From Pleurotus djamor (lineage: Eukaryota > Basidiomycota > Agaricomycetes > Agaricales > Pleurotaceae): 42,146 nucleotides of DNA. The notes beneath the pieces are model-generated. The model searched no databases and was not told where the DNA came from. It saw only the letters and a list, made by a program, of their open reading frames with translations. Positions 33,321-42,146 of the stretch are shown here, one piece after another. The first letter of the stretch is position 1. Every line of letters starts with the position of its first letter. Made by a program: the position numbers and the translations under genes. The stretch lies in contig JAPEVF010000390.1 of assembly GCA_029747585.1 (NCBI GenBank), positions 1-42,146 of the forward strand, read 5' to 3'.

Positions 33321-34060
33321 TCAAGCGTCTCGCACATTGCTCACTGATTTTCGACAGCGAGTCACGCCTCTGGAATACGGCTGACAATCTGGCATGGACT
33401 GTCGATGAGCACGCTCGTGATGCACCGCTGCCTCTCCTTCCCATGCGAAGTTTGGAACAGGTGAGCTAAGAAACTGTCGCAGCTCACACAGCGTCCATTT
33501 GACCGTGCCTGGTGATACTTGTCGTTGGGGACAGTTCATATTTTTACATATTGACTGAACGTTGTGCTACTTTGGACTGGTGAGTCGTGTTTCGGCCCCA
33601 TCTGGCTTGAAATTTGAATCTCCAACCTTTCAATACTTATGTCATAAAAGTCCACGCTGATGCGCTGACTTGGTGGTTTCGTAGCGCGGATGAGGTCAAC
33701 ATGACTAGGGGAGCCGAGAGTCTGTCGTTGATTCAATTCTTCCTCCCGCAGACTTACACACTGTTCGCTGATTTCCGGCGGCAACTCACGCCTTTGGAGT
33801 ATGGCTGACGATGTGGTATGGACTAGCGATAAAGTGTGTTCATGATTACAATGTACAATGCTGAGTCTGCCTCCCATGCGAAAGCTGGGAACAGGTGAAA
33901 TAACAAAATGTTGAAAGTCGTGCAGCAGTAGAGCCATGAGATCTTGAGAACCCAACGACCCGTCCAGGAGATCGTTCTTATTCGCCGTCTGCGTGGCCAT
34001 TTTTTCCCTCTCAGGAAGATGATGATGATGATTGTATTCTTGCTCCCGGACCATGAGCAT
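33321..34060 (-). CDS. Hypothetical ORF with a tandem duplicate
   Basis: The frame 34060-33536 is the best uninterrupted reading frame in this part (174 residues from ATG). It has a His run (HHHHLPERE), a probable helix (DLLDGSLGSQDLMALLLHD) and the piece FVISPVPSFRMGG. About 430 bp further along, 33539-33321 encodes the related FLSSPVPNFAWEG, so the region is a diverged tandem duplication. Part of the longer ORF (VDLIRATKPPSQ) recurs at DNA level at 37205-37238. The ORF could be the more intact member of a decaying family. Function unknown. Confidence 0.35.
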
Positions 34061-34099
34061 CTGTGTGGCTACGACTCTCTTCTCCCGCGCACGACTCAA

Positions 34100-35306
34100 G
34101 GGGAGAGTAACCTCTAATAATATATTGCGGTGAGTGATTCATTGATTGATGGGGTGATACAACAAGTGAACTGAAAGAAATGCAGAACATGGCTACTCCT
34201 TACCTCACAGACTCCGAGTGAAGTAGACTTGTATTTGTTTTGCGTGATAATACTCTTTCCGTTGCGGCGCCGGAGCTCATTGGTGTAGAGTGTAGAGTAT
34301 CTAGGAGTACGGGGGATGGGATGAAGATTTGTTCTGTGCCGTGTGTCAACGCCGAACTTCATTATTCTCTAAAACTACGCGGAGACTAGAGTATGTGGTT
34401 GGTTTGCTTGAAGATAGCGGGATGGTCATTTGTCCATTGCACGAGTACTGTACCCCGAAGGTCAATCCTATCCACTGCAGTGGTTCTATGGGTGAATTCT
34501 TCGTGTGGTCGTGTAATTCAAAGTTGGATTCGTAGAAGCGGTTTAGTAATGAGAAAGGAAAGTGAAAGTTGACGTTGAGAGTAGGAGTAAAGCAAAGGAG
34601 GAGGTGAAATCGCAGGCTGAGGAGACTCAAAAAGTGTCGGTGAGTCGACCTTGGGCGCGGAATTCCAAGGCATCCCCATGAGTCATAAGGAAAAAGAAAC
34701 TCGGTTCCTGCGCATACACATCAAAGAGTTCAGACTTCGTAGATGAGATGTCGTGAAGGTAGGATATCTTTCTTAGTGGACCTGTCAGTGTTGTTGCTTC
34801 GAACGACAGACGACGGACAATAGGAGCTGTCACCCTCAGGACTCCTAACGTGTTTAGCGCGCGATTGCGCGTCCTTTCAAGCTTGTCTTTTCGTTCCTTC
34901 TTGCTCCAACCTCTCTGTCCTCCTCAAAGCGTCGAAACCTCCTTCATCAGACAATCTCGAAGCTCCAGCGAGAGACCGGCTGTATGCTGTGTCGATATCT
35001 CCGCGCTCGCCTTGAACTTTGCTGGAGTAAATGAAAGCTTGAAACAACGGTGCGTTGGTCTCGTACTCCCACTGACATTGACTTTGATTTCCTGTTCGTC
35101 TAGATGCCCGATGTCTTGACAGCTTCTCTACCCCGTTGATTTTCGACCTCTACCATGCTGCTCTCATGTTCAAGACCCTGCGCGTATCTGCGGTCTCGTC
35201 TGAGTCGGGGTTCTACAGCGGATGTGTTGGGTGTGGGGTATGGTGGATCTTAGGCTCTCGAGGTACGTTGCGTCCTTAGTTGTACACTCTCCCTTTCGGA
35301 ACGTTG
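34100..35306. other. No confident gene
   Basis: On the plus strand a well-formed intron (GTGCGT...CGTCTAG) lies at about 35050-35103 after an open stretch from 34850, but the spliced frame ends within a few codons. TAGAGTA occurs at 34293. No other structure was found. Confidence 0.3.
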
Positions 35307-35626
35307 ATGTATGCGCAGCCTGGTGTCCCTTCCAATGACGCAGCCCATCGGAACGAACCGAGAAACGGACTCGTTGATATAGCGGGCTCTTTTGCTTTTC
35401 GCCATCCTCGATCCGTGTGGGTGTGTTGGAATCATTCGCTTGGTGTCGAGCGTGAAAACGGCTCTCCGGGTACGTCGTACTTCCTCCCATCCACATTCCA
35501 GCGTCTCAACGTGTTGAATCTGGTTTGGTTTTCCGCACAGAGAGTTTCACGCTCCACCCTTCTGATACGACGGTCTCTACCAGTGCGAGCATACACCCAC
35601 GAACATCCTTCAAGAACCGATGGTAG
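35307..35626 (+). CDS. Possible two-exon gene, hypothetical
   Basis: Exon 1 runs from ATG 35307 to 35469, the intron is 35470-35540 (GTACGT...CGCACAG, 71 nt), and exon 2 runs 35541-35626. The joined frame encodes 82 residues, with VDIAGSFAFRHPRSVWVCWN in exon 1 and LHPSDTTVSTSASIHPRTSF in exon 2. Both ends of the intron are good and phase agrees, which supports it over the unspliced frame. No signal peptide or domain. It may be a fragment. Confidence 0.35.
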
Positions 35627-36669
35627 GCCGTCAACGCGTCAACGGTTAGAGGTTGCGGAGGATGTACCTAGGCTAGAGTCAAGTCGCAGCTATGAGGGTC
35701 GGTTCTTCTTGACCTACAGGTCCTTGACAGCTCATCTTGATTTCATCAGGCCAGGAGGGTGCTTCTGAGTATGCTCGAGTGGTCGTTCCGTTCACCATCG
35801 AGATGCGAATACATAGTTGCTCGACGCAAGTACGCCGTTTCATCCCTCTCTCCATCCTGCCTCCGCAGCTAAATAAGTCCAGGCCGATTTTCGGGATTTC
35901 ATAGTGTTGCCCATTCGTATCGTGATCGATATGCCTCCGTTCGGAATCGGTGTTCAGTATCTTCGCCCTAGAGTATGAGTTGCGGAGAGCTTGAAGGTGT
36001 GTCTCTCCCTTTTCCGTATCAATAGCCACCGCTGACGCTGGTATCGTCGATTACAGAGCTTCCTTGCGCCGCCTTCATACCTTTGCCCCATTGATGCTCG
36101 AAGAACGTACTCTGTGGCCGTGTACTTCGGTCACACTTACCCTTACTCGAGGTGGATAACGGGCTACGCCATACCCTCCTCGACGTCGTCCGCTTGGAGA
36201 GTCTTAGTGAACGTCCACTTCGACCTCCTGCGCCTCTGAGTCTTTCCGTTGTCCATCTACGATTCGTGTCCCGTTCGTTCATCTCACATCTTGGTTTCGC
36301 GCATATAGAGTAGAGTACCTGATGCTCTATTCCGTTTTCATCTTTTAATAGGGCTGTGGCTTGGCTTGGCTTACCTCCGTGTGCTTGCCCAACCATTTGA
36401 CCTTTTCGATCGGACTAGTCCTCTATGTTTATGTTTCTACTCCCCCATGCGTCACCGTTCGAGTACGCTCATCGTCTATCTAGGGTTCCCTTGCACATCC
36501 AGTCCAATCGCTCCCTGCCACCATCTGGTGTCATTCTCGTGTATCCTCTACATACTCTACTACGGAGTACGGTACTTATGACCCACCCCGGACCCTGTTA
36601 CGCCGTCCATCATTTTCGACGTTCGTGTACACCCTCTACTAGAATACTCTAAGACTACTTGCCCATGGG
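35627..36669. other. No confident gene
   Basis: The intron-like GTGTGT...TTACAG near 35999-36056 resembles the one at 20.4 kb, suggesting another relic of the plus-strand family. TAGAGTA or TACTCTA words are dense (36303, 36308, and near 36550 and 36640). No joined frame was obtained. Confidence 0.3.
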
Positions 36670-37149
36670 TTAATCACCCGCTTTTGCGTCCTTCTGTGAC
36701 CAACAATCCGCGGGTGTAGAAACTTCTGAGTCTTCTACGAAAGGATGACAGTGGACGGCACGACGATCTACGATGCATGGATTCGAAGTTAAGCGAAGGG
36801 ACGTAGAGTATGTGTGCCAGGTTAGCTGAGAAAATCCAGGAAACCTAATCAGCGTCATACGCCTCGCCCTTTTCAGTTGAAACCCCAATGAATTCAGTTG
36901 TTTTTTCGTTCGATCTTTGATATCATTGCCTCGGTATGTGAAGTGTGTTCCGAGGTCGCGGAGTAAGGGGATTTTAGAGTAGAGTAGAGTAGACTGAAAG
37001 TAACTCGCGGTACTTTCTGCGAGTATCCGTTTCTTGGGGGACCAGTCGATTTTTCTCCTAGAGTACAACGAGGACGCTGGGTATTCCCCAGAACGAGTGG
37101 TTGGAAGGGTGTTGCAGCCCATTTTTGCCCTTATTACCCGCTGAATCAT
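36670..37149 (-). CDS. Uncertain ORF, hypothetical
   Basis: A 159-codon frame runs from a true ATG. It is basic and Arg/Lys-rich with no recognised motif. It spans both the TAGAGTA array at 36975 and a copy of the CAGGTTAGCTGAGAAAAT motif (read as GFSQLTW). Since it covers repeats found elsewhere in non-coding sequence, it may be chance. Confidence 0.2.
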   Translation of the reverse strand: MIQRVIRAKMGCNTLPTTRSGEYPASSLYSRRKIDWSPKKRILAESTASYFQSTLLYSKIPLLRDLGTHFTYRGNDIKDRTKKQLNSLGFQLKRARRMTLIRFPGFSQLTWHTYSTSLRLTSNPCIVDRRAVHCHPFVEDSEVSTPADCWSQKDAKAGD

Positions 37150-37259
37150 GGGTGGTGGACGGAGGTTTGACAGTTCGAGTGTTGGGGAAGTGGTGGGGAG
37201 TCTCGACTTTGTGGTTTCGCAGCGCGGATTAGATCAACAAGGTAAGCCCAGAAAATTGC

Positions 37260-37700
37260 CCAACGCAAGTAGCGTCAGCCAGAGGACACGCGAGTGCTAA
37301 CCACTCCGGAAAATAAAAAAATTAGGGCGACCTTAAATTGAGCCTTAAATCAAAAATTTATGTAGAACCTTAAACTCGACCTTAAACGATTAGTTTAATG
37401 TCAAAATAAAGCCTGATATAAACGAAACATTTCAGCTATGACGAAATTGAGGAATAAACTAAACATTTATGGGTGGGATATAAACGTATCGTTTATGCAT
37501 GGGTTTCGGGACAAAAGAAATGTCCCGTTTAGGAAGTGATGAAACGAGAAGTTTATGGGTAGCTTAAATTGAGCATGAAATTGAACGTTTATGGACACAA
37601 TAAACTCACGTTGAAACGTTGAGTTTAATCCCACCAGAAACTCAGCCTAGGCTAGCGCACGCTAGCCCAGGATAGCCAGCGCTGTCCGACGCTGGCGTAC
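37260..37700. repeat. AT-rich segment of TTAAAC/CGTTTAT words ending in GC hairpins
   Basis: From 37310 to 37630 the sequence is dominated by short words such as TTAAA, TAAACG, GTTTAT and their complements, including a perfect 7/3/7 palindrome at 37480-37496. It ends in two GC-rich hairpins: GGCTAGCG/CGCTAGCC at 37650-37667 and GCCAGCG/CGCTGGC at 37675-37696. No coding frame crosses it. It resembles the subterminal repeat region of a DNA transposon or a Helitron-like end, but I did not find matching outer ends. Confidence 0.5.
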
Positions 37701-38048
37701 GCAAGGAGGAGGTGCTGGGAGAGGCGGGAGACACAGTCAGAGGCACGAGGAGGAGATAGCAGGTCGGTTAAGTGCCCCATCTTCAAATCCCTCGGCGTCG
37801 TTGAAGCCTCTCAACCCTGAAAATATCCTCCTCATATTTATTCCCCTCGACGTCCGTGGCGCGAGTAACATCGACTAGAAGAGGGTGAACGTAGAGAACG
37901 CCACCGACTCGAACGTGAATTCAAAAGCATCAGAGGCGTTGCACAAAGGACACTTATTTAGCATTGGAAGGTCAATGTGAGGATGGTAGCAAAGGGTACA
38001 TAGTTTGAAGTGGATACAAGATAGCTTTGAGGATTCTAGTGAGAACTC
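37701..38048. other. 3' flank of the next gene, nothing else seen
   Basis: The stretch lies downstream of the minus-strand gene ending at 38049. It has no open frame of note, no hairpin terminator-like structure and no repeat shared with the rest of the window. Confidence 0.4.
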
Positions 38049-38679
38049 TTAGAGGTCATCCATGTAGAAGCGTCGCTTGGGTGGCGGTTAAAATCAACGG
38101 CAAAAACAAGTTGAGGGGACGTACCAAGTGGACATACTCTCCAAATTTTTTCAAGATTGGCATGAAAGGGTTTGAAGCGTGTATGACGCTGCCTACGCCG
38201 TCAAGAGAGATGTATATAGCAAAAGTGGGGTGGCCTTCTTGGTCGAACCCATACACAATCCCTCGTTTGTCTCCAAGGAAGAAACTATTCATGGGTCGCC
38301 TGAGATACCTCGGCTGTCAGTCGAACACCCCAGGAAAAAGACCGATACTCACTCTACAATGATCTTAGAAAACACAAGTTCTATCCCCATTTGCCCAGAT
38401 AACTTCAAAGCCGCCTTCAAGGTACAGATCGCCTCGCCGCCATTGAACACACTGGAACTGTGATAGAACTCGATCTTCTCATCGACCTCCATGTCCAGGT
38501 GCTTGGATGCATCTTCCATAAGTACGTCGACATTCTGGGCGACCATCACGGGCTGCTTTGATTGGTTCCCATAGCCCGAAAGTAAAGTAACCATGACTTA
38601 CCATTAAGTCAAGAGCTCTCCCGCCGCTGAACGACTCAGTCTTTGGCAATTGGATAGTGATTTGGATGAGGGATGACAT
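38049..38679 (-). CDS. Hypothetical protein, four exons
   Basis: Exons 38679-38602, 38552-38353, 38299-38125 and 38075-38049 join in frame to 159 residues. Introns are 49, 53 and 49 nt with GTAAGT, GTGAGT and GTACGT donors; the last acceptor (CCCAAG) is weak, and without that intron the frame ends slightly later. The protein starts MSSLIQITIQLPKTESFSGG, looks globular and alternates strands and helices (FNGGEAICTLKAALKLSG, then FAIYISLDGVGSVIHASN). There is no signal peptide or membrane segment. The consistent phase of three introns is the main support. I do not recognise the family. A gene of similar style lies directly upstream on the same strand. Confidence 0.6.
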
Positions 38680-38943
38680 GGGAGGTGATTTCGGTCGAGG
38701 ATGGACGTGTCGAAGAGGAAAATTGCCTTTTAAGGTCAATCTGTTGGTCACCGTTTGGACTCGACCACCAGTCCCGACAAGCTACACTCTCAACGTAGAA
38801 GCTCTGCATCAACCCACTACGCCTACACTAGTGCGTCTTTCCGAACAAGAGATCTATCGTTCAAAGCGAACGCGCTGAAGCGCATCCGTCCGGCTCAGGT
38901 ACTTGTCGACGCCATCATCGACGAGGAGGAGCCTTGCTCTCTT

Positions 38944-39868
38944 TCAAAAATCGACAACTTTGTGGTCAAGGATCGAGTTCGTCCGATCAAAAGGGTGAAG
39001 AAGCTGAGTTCAATGGGTAGTTTGAAAGCAGGGTAGAGCAGTGGGGCGAAGGGTTGGCATTACCGCTACCTTCAGTGTATCAATCACGATCCGTGGACGT
39101 GCGTTTTCACTCGGAGTTGCACCACTGTTTCTGTGAGCTAATTTCTGCAGCAGGTGTGAAGGCAGCGTATCAAGCATCCTGACGCTCGGCGGAATTTTGC
39201 AGTGGTCCAAGATACCGTGATTCACACTGATGACCTCCGTCGCCATCTTCAACTCTTCAAGTCGATCGGTATCAAGGTATCCTCATGCTCGCCTTCATAG
39301 TGAAGCCTTTATGGCTCGAGTACACATGAATAAAACAGGTACGTTCGTCAGCGTCAATCGAGAAGTTGACAGTGACACCCCTACTGGTCGCCTCCGATGC
39401 CAACGTCACGATTGGTATCATAGTCAGGTCGCTGAACGATTGACCGTCCGCCTCAGACTGACTTCGCTAGAGGGTCGTGAGTACTGAGCTAACATCCGAG
39501 ATGTCTTCAACAAGGCCCTGGTGTTATATTCTTCGAGGAATTCAATCAAAAAGGCGCGGGGCACGAACTTAGACTGCTACAAACATGGGGGTTATATGGC
39601 TTGTCCCACCACGATACCATCGGTTCCACGTTTCGATTACTTTTGATGGAGAGTACACAATGAGTCGTAATTCCGGAATGCAGAATGCTGAGCGAAACCG
39701 CTGGTGCACTGACGCACTGGGAGGCCAGAGCCACGAAGTTTCAGAGGGAGCTTGGGAGCGAGTACGTTGGTCATTAGGAGGACGAGAGGTGACTTGTTGA
39801 TGCAAAGTGCTGGTGACGGGGGTGTCATTGAGATTGAGAAGGGTGGTGTCGGGGAGGTCGGGTCGGAT
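38944..39868 (-). CDS. Hypothetical protein, at least five exons, 5' end open
   Basis: Exons 39868-39641, 39573-39485, 39431-39343, 39281-39070 and 39003-38944 join in frame to about 225 residues with introns of 67, 53, 61 and 66 nt. The first listed exon has no ATG, so a 5' exon is missing from the model. The sequence has a Pro/Ser/Thr-rich start, then ordered-looking pieces: FVPRAFLIEFLEEYNTRALL, MIPIVTLASEATSRGVTVNF, DRLEELKMATEVISVNHG, RMLDTLPSHLLQKLAHRN and a C-terminal DRTNSILDHKVVDF. Four phase-consistent junctions make coding likely. Two acceptors (TGAG, CAG) are ordinary to weak. Family unknown. Plus-strand frames over 38755-39300 are its shadows. Confidence 0.55.
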
Positions 39869-40009
39869 TCATTTCGCCGGTGAGCAAGCACAGACACGGC
39901 CCAGGGAACTCTTCTCGGCCAAGAAATCTCTTCTCACTCTTAGAGATGTGGGATCTTGATGCCTTTAAGGATGCGGCGACCGTCAATTACTCGCTCGAGA
40001 CTTGGAGCA

Positions 40010-40760
40010 AAGACTCATATCAGGGATCGATGACGACGTGGACGTGGTTGTGGGTGCGATCGAGAAGGGGAGGGATCATGTGTGATGATGGACAAGGATG
40101 TCAGATGCAAAGGGTCGGCGATCGCGGAGAGAGGGCTGTCAGGGCAGGATATACGACGCCGAGCGGAGGCTAGAGAAGACTTTGTTGAGTTTAAGAGAGA
40201 AAGAAACGAAACAAGTAAAAGAAACTTACAAGTCGATCCGTCAATGACGGCGCATGATGCAACGCGGCTAGGTACCTGACTCCTCGATCAGAGTCTTCAG
40301 ACTGGAGGAGGGGCGTAATCGAGACGGGATGGGATGAAAAGTGCGGACAAGGCCATGGTGAAGTGTGCAAGTCATCGGTACGGCAATCGAGGAGAGAGGG
40401 ACCTTAGAAGATAGGCATACGACGCCAAGAAGAGATTGTGGTTGTTGACAAGGTCGAAGGCTAGTATGACAATGATGAGTGTAAGGAAGGATGAACAAGA
40501 ACAAAAGAGACTTGCAATTTGATCCCACAAGGCATAACTTCGGTGAGCCTCGTACCACGACACAGGTTGCGGTCGAGAAGGTGTGTGATGGCAATGGCCG
40601 TTGTTGGAGAGGGCCCGACATTCTCAGTACGCGATTAAGCAAGACACCCGATATGTGTGGGTGTACGACGTCGAGAAGAGTTTGAAGGCTAAGAAAAAAC
40701 GTCCTGAGCATAAGAAAAGAGGTGCGAACAAGCACAAGGCTTGACTCCTGTGGATATGTC
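40010..40760. repeat. Three diverged tandem copies of a ~250-bp unit
   Basis: The marker TACGACG(C/T)C followed by (A/G)AG recurs at 40152, 40418 and 40664, spaced 266 and 246 bp. Before it, each unit has a purine-rich GGAGAGAGGG-like stretch, and after it a run rich in AAGAAACAAG/ACAAAAGAGAC-type words. Identity is moderate. On the minus strand the units keep open frames with a hydrophobic stretch (FLTLIIVILAFDLVN in the middle one), but these do not join. A smaller direct repeat TGGTTGGT(G/A)GCGCGGTCG lies at about 40821 and 40867. Confidence 0.5.
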
Positions 40761-41289
40761 GATGTCGCGACCGACACCGTAGTAGGAGCATCGTGCCAAG
40801 ACACGGGTTGGTGAGGTGGTTGGTGGCGCGGTCGAAGTGATGAGGGAGAAGAGCTCCAGGGCCATGTGGTTGGTAGCGCGGTCGCCATGTACTGGGTTCG
40901 CCTGAACGGATTACAATCATCACGGCAACGATAATGCATCGCCCGAAGGCGAGTCGACGTTCTTGAGGATTATTTTGGCCCGTACTCATCTCCTTCGTGC
41001 GTAATCGTGATGCACCGTCATTCTTGCTATGGTAACCAGAGAGTTGAGGCAAAAGAGGTGGGTATTACACACTCTCAAATCTAGGCAAAGAATGTGATGG
41101 AGCGGGGTAAAACGTGGGGAAATTAGACAAGCATACCAGCGACGTTGACCATCCTCGCACGGACCTCAGGTTCGGATTCAGATACCAGTTGAAGATCTGG
41201 CTCAGAGTAGGGTAGACATAGGATAAGCAAGAGATGGAACGAATCCCAGACTGGAACCGACGTTCAATGGTGAAATCGATCATCCAGAG

Positions 41290-42064
41290 TCAACGCCTAA
41301 AATGGCAACCCACTTTGAAAGGTGTCAAAAGACAGATGAAGGAGTAGAAACGGCATTTGCGGGCAGCCTTGAAAGACGGCATATCACCGATACGGGCAGC
41401 AGAATCAAGAGGGCAAATCGAGTTGCCGTCCTTTGCGTGGAAGGGGATATAGGTCGTACCGATAAACGAGAACTTTTGTGATGTGAACTTTTCAATCCCT
41501 TCGATGTCGCGTAACAAATAGTTGTCGGGTATCCTCAGCTGCACCCAGCGTATTGAGCCCAAGGCTCGCGAGAAGTAATTCGAGCGACGACTCTCGAGAG
41601 GTTCGGCTAAGACCTTGTATTCGCTCTGGTCCTTCGGCTTCTCTGCTCGAAATATGACCTGGATGCGTCCGCCATACCAGTTTCCTTGAAACCCTTTGGA
41701 CGGTTTCTGACACATCGGTCCGAGTTCTCGGCCTAAGTCCTTTGCACTTTAGCCTCGCTACCCAGTTCCCTCCTGCAAAAGACATGGTGTGTATGAGGAT
41801 CAATGACCACCGGCCATTTCATTTCCAGCGGCTGTCATCTCTCAGCCATACGAGAGCCACTGAGAAAAAGGAAGTTATTGTCGTGGCTTTCTATATCAGT
41901 TACTTCCATGTCTTGCGAACGTGCCTAAAAGACGATGAGCTCAAAGGAAGGGGGCGCTAATAGTGAGACTCACAAGGCGGATGCTTCTTCATGTATTCGA
42001 TGTCACGTGTTCTGCAAAAAGTTCTGATTCCTGCAAGCTTTATCTCCCTTGAGCTTTTCCGCAT
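41290..42064 (-). CDS. RNA-dependent RNA polymerase (RNAi type), partial
   Basis: The exon from about 41732 (CTTAG acceptor) to 41290 encodes a piece of the cellular RdRP family of gene silencing (QDE-1/RDR type): WYGGRIQVIF, then AEPLESRRSNYFSRALGS, QLRIPD, and FIGTTYIPFHAKDGNS. These enzymes make double-stranded RNA for small-RNA pathways. This is the region before the catalytic DxDGD core, which is absent. The exon loses similarity after the FHAKDG piece and ends at a stop. A candidate upstream exon is 42064-41974, ending at a GTGAGT donor, but frames between it and 41732 contain stops. A downstream piece at about 41150-41200 (PDLQLVSESEPEVRARMVNVAG-like) ends at a good donor and may be another exon. 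It is either truncated or a pseudogene. It is not a viral polymerase. Confidence 0.65.
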
Positions 42065-42146
42065 GCGAGTGATGACTGGCGGTCAGGTTGGGTGCTAGAA
42101 TGACACTGACCAGCGCGAGTATTGTACAACTCTCCTGGGAGTTGAC

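Noticed and set aside
38755..39036. Plus-strand 93-codon frame that looks protein-like
   Set aside because: The minus strand over the same bases gives phase-consistent exons of the 38944-39868 gene with proper introns, so the plus frame is a shadow.
41290..41732. Viral RNA polymerase origin for the RdRP exon
   Set aside because: The motifs match the cellular silencing RdRP family, and the gene shows intron borders.
1..42146. CRISPR array or prokaryotic operon structure
   Set aside because: No regularly spaced identical short repeats and no Shine-Dalgarno-led gene runs; splice signals show a eukaryotic genome.

Overview
The window looks like a piece of a filamentous basidiomycete genome, most likely an Agaricomycete. 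Short spliceosomal introns (about 49-116 nt) with GTAAGT/GTGAGT/GTACGT-type donors and CAG/TAG acceptors break nearly every credible reading frame. The recognisable families fit as well: an F-box protein, a secreted cyanovirin-N homology (CVNH) protein, a cellular RNA-dependent RNA polymerase fragment and a Zn2Cys6-like coiled-coil protein. No tRNA, rRNA, CRISPR or prokaryotic gene organisation was seen. Thirteen Ns, mostly beside homopolymer runs, suggest an assembly with homopolymer-length uncertainty, so some single-base frame breaks may be artefacts.

Layout. 1-3.25 kb is a distinct island rich in CGCCGTTCG and GGGATTCG words. It holds a minus-strand Zn2Cys6-like gene whose coding exon is split by a 769-bp solo LTR with a 5-bp target duplication, and an LTR- or promoter-like stretch upstream of that gene. 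3.29-4.09 kb is a three-exon plus-strand gene of unknown function. 4.1-5.55 kb is AT- and purine-rich DNA with long direct and inverted repeats. 5.56-20.5 kb is gene-poor. It contains a 678-bp Mutator-like MITE at 8.36-9.03 kb and several decayed, co-oriented copies of one intron-containing gene family, of which a further copy lies at 28.6-29.6 kb.

20.8-23.1 kb is the clearest genic block: an F-box gene followed by a four-exon secreted CVNH lectin gene, both on the minus strand. 23.6-28 kb holds several small, probably real spliced genes of unknown function. 29.6-37.7 kb is again repeat- and relic-rich, with paralogous exon fragments, a tandem duplication near 33.3-34.1 kb and a hairpin-rich AT segment at 37.3-37.7 kb. 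38.0-39.9 kb carries two head-to-tail minus-strand multi-exon genes whose frames join cleanly but which I do not recognise. A roughly 250-bp unit is repeated three times at 40.0-40.75 kb. The right edge holds part of an RNAi-type RNA-dependent RNA polymerase gene on the minus strand.

There is no sign of a pathway cluster. The main story is genome decay and mobile-element activity around a few host genes, with two themes relevant to genome defence and interaction: a silencing RdRP fragment and a secreted lectin.
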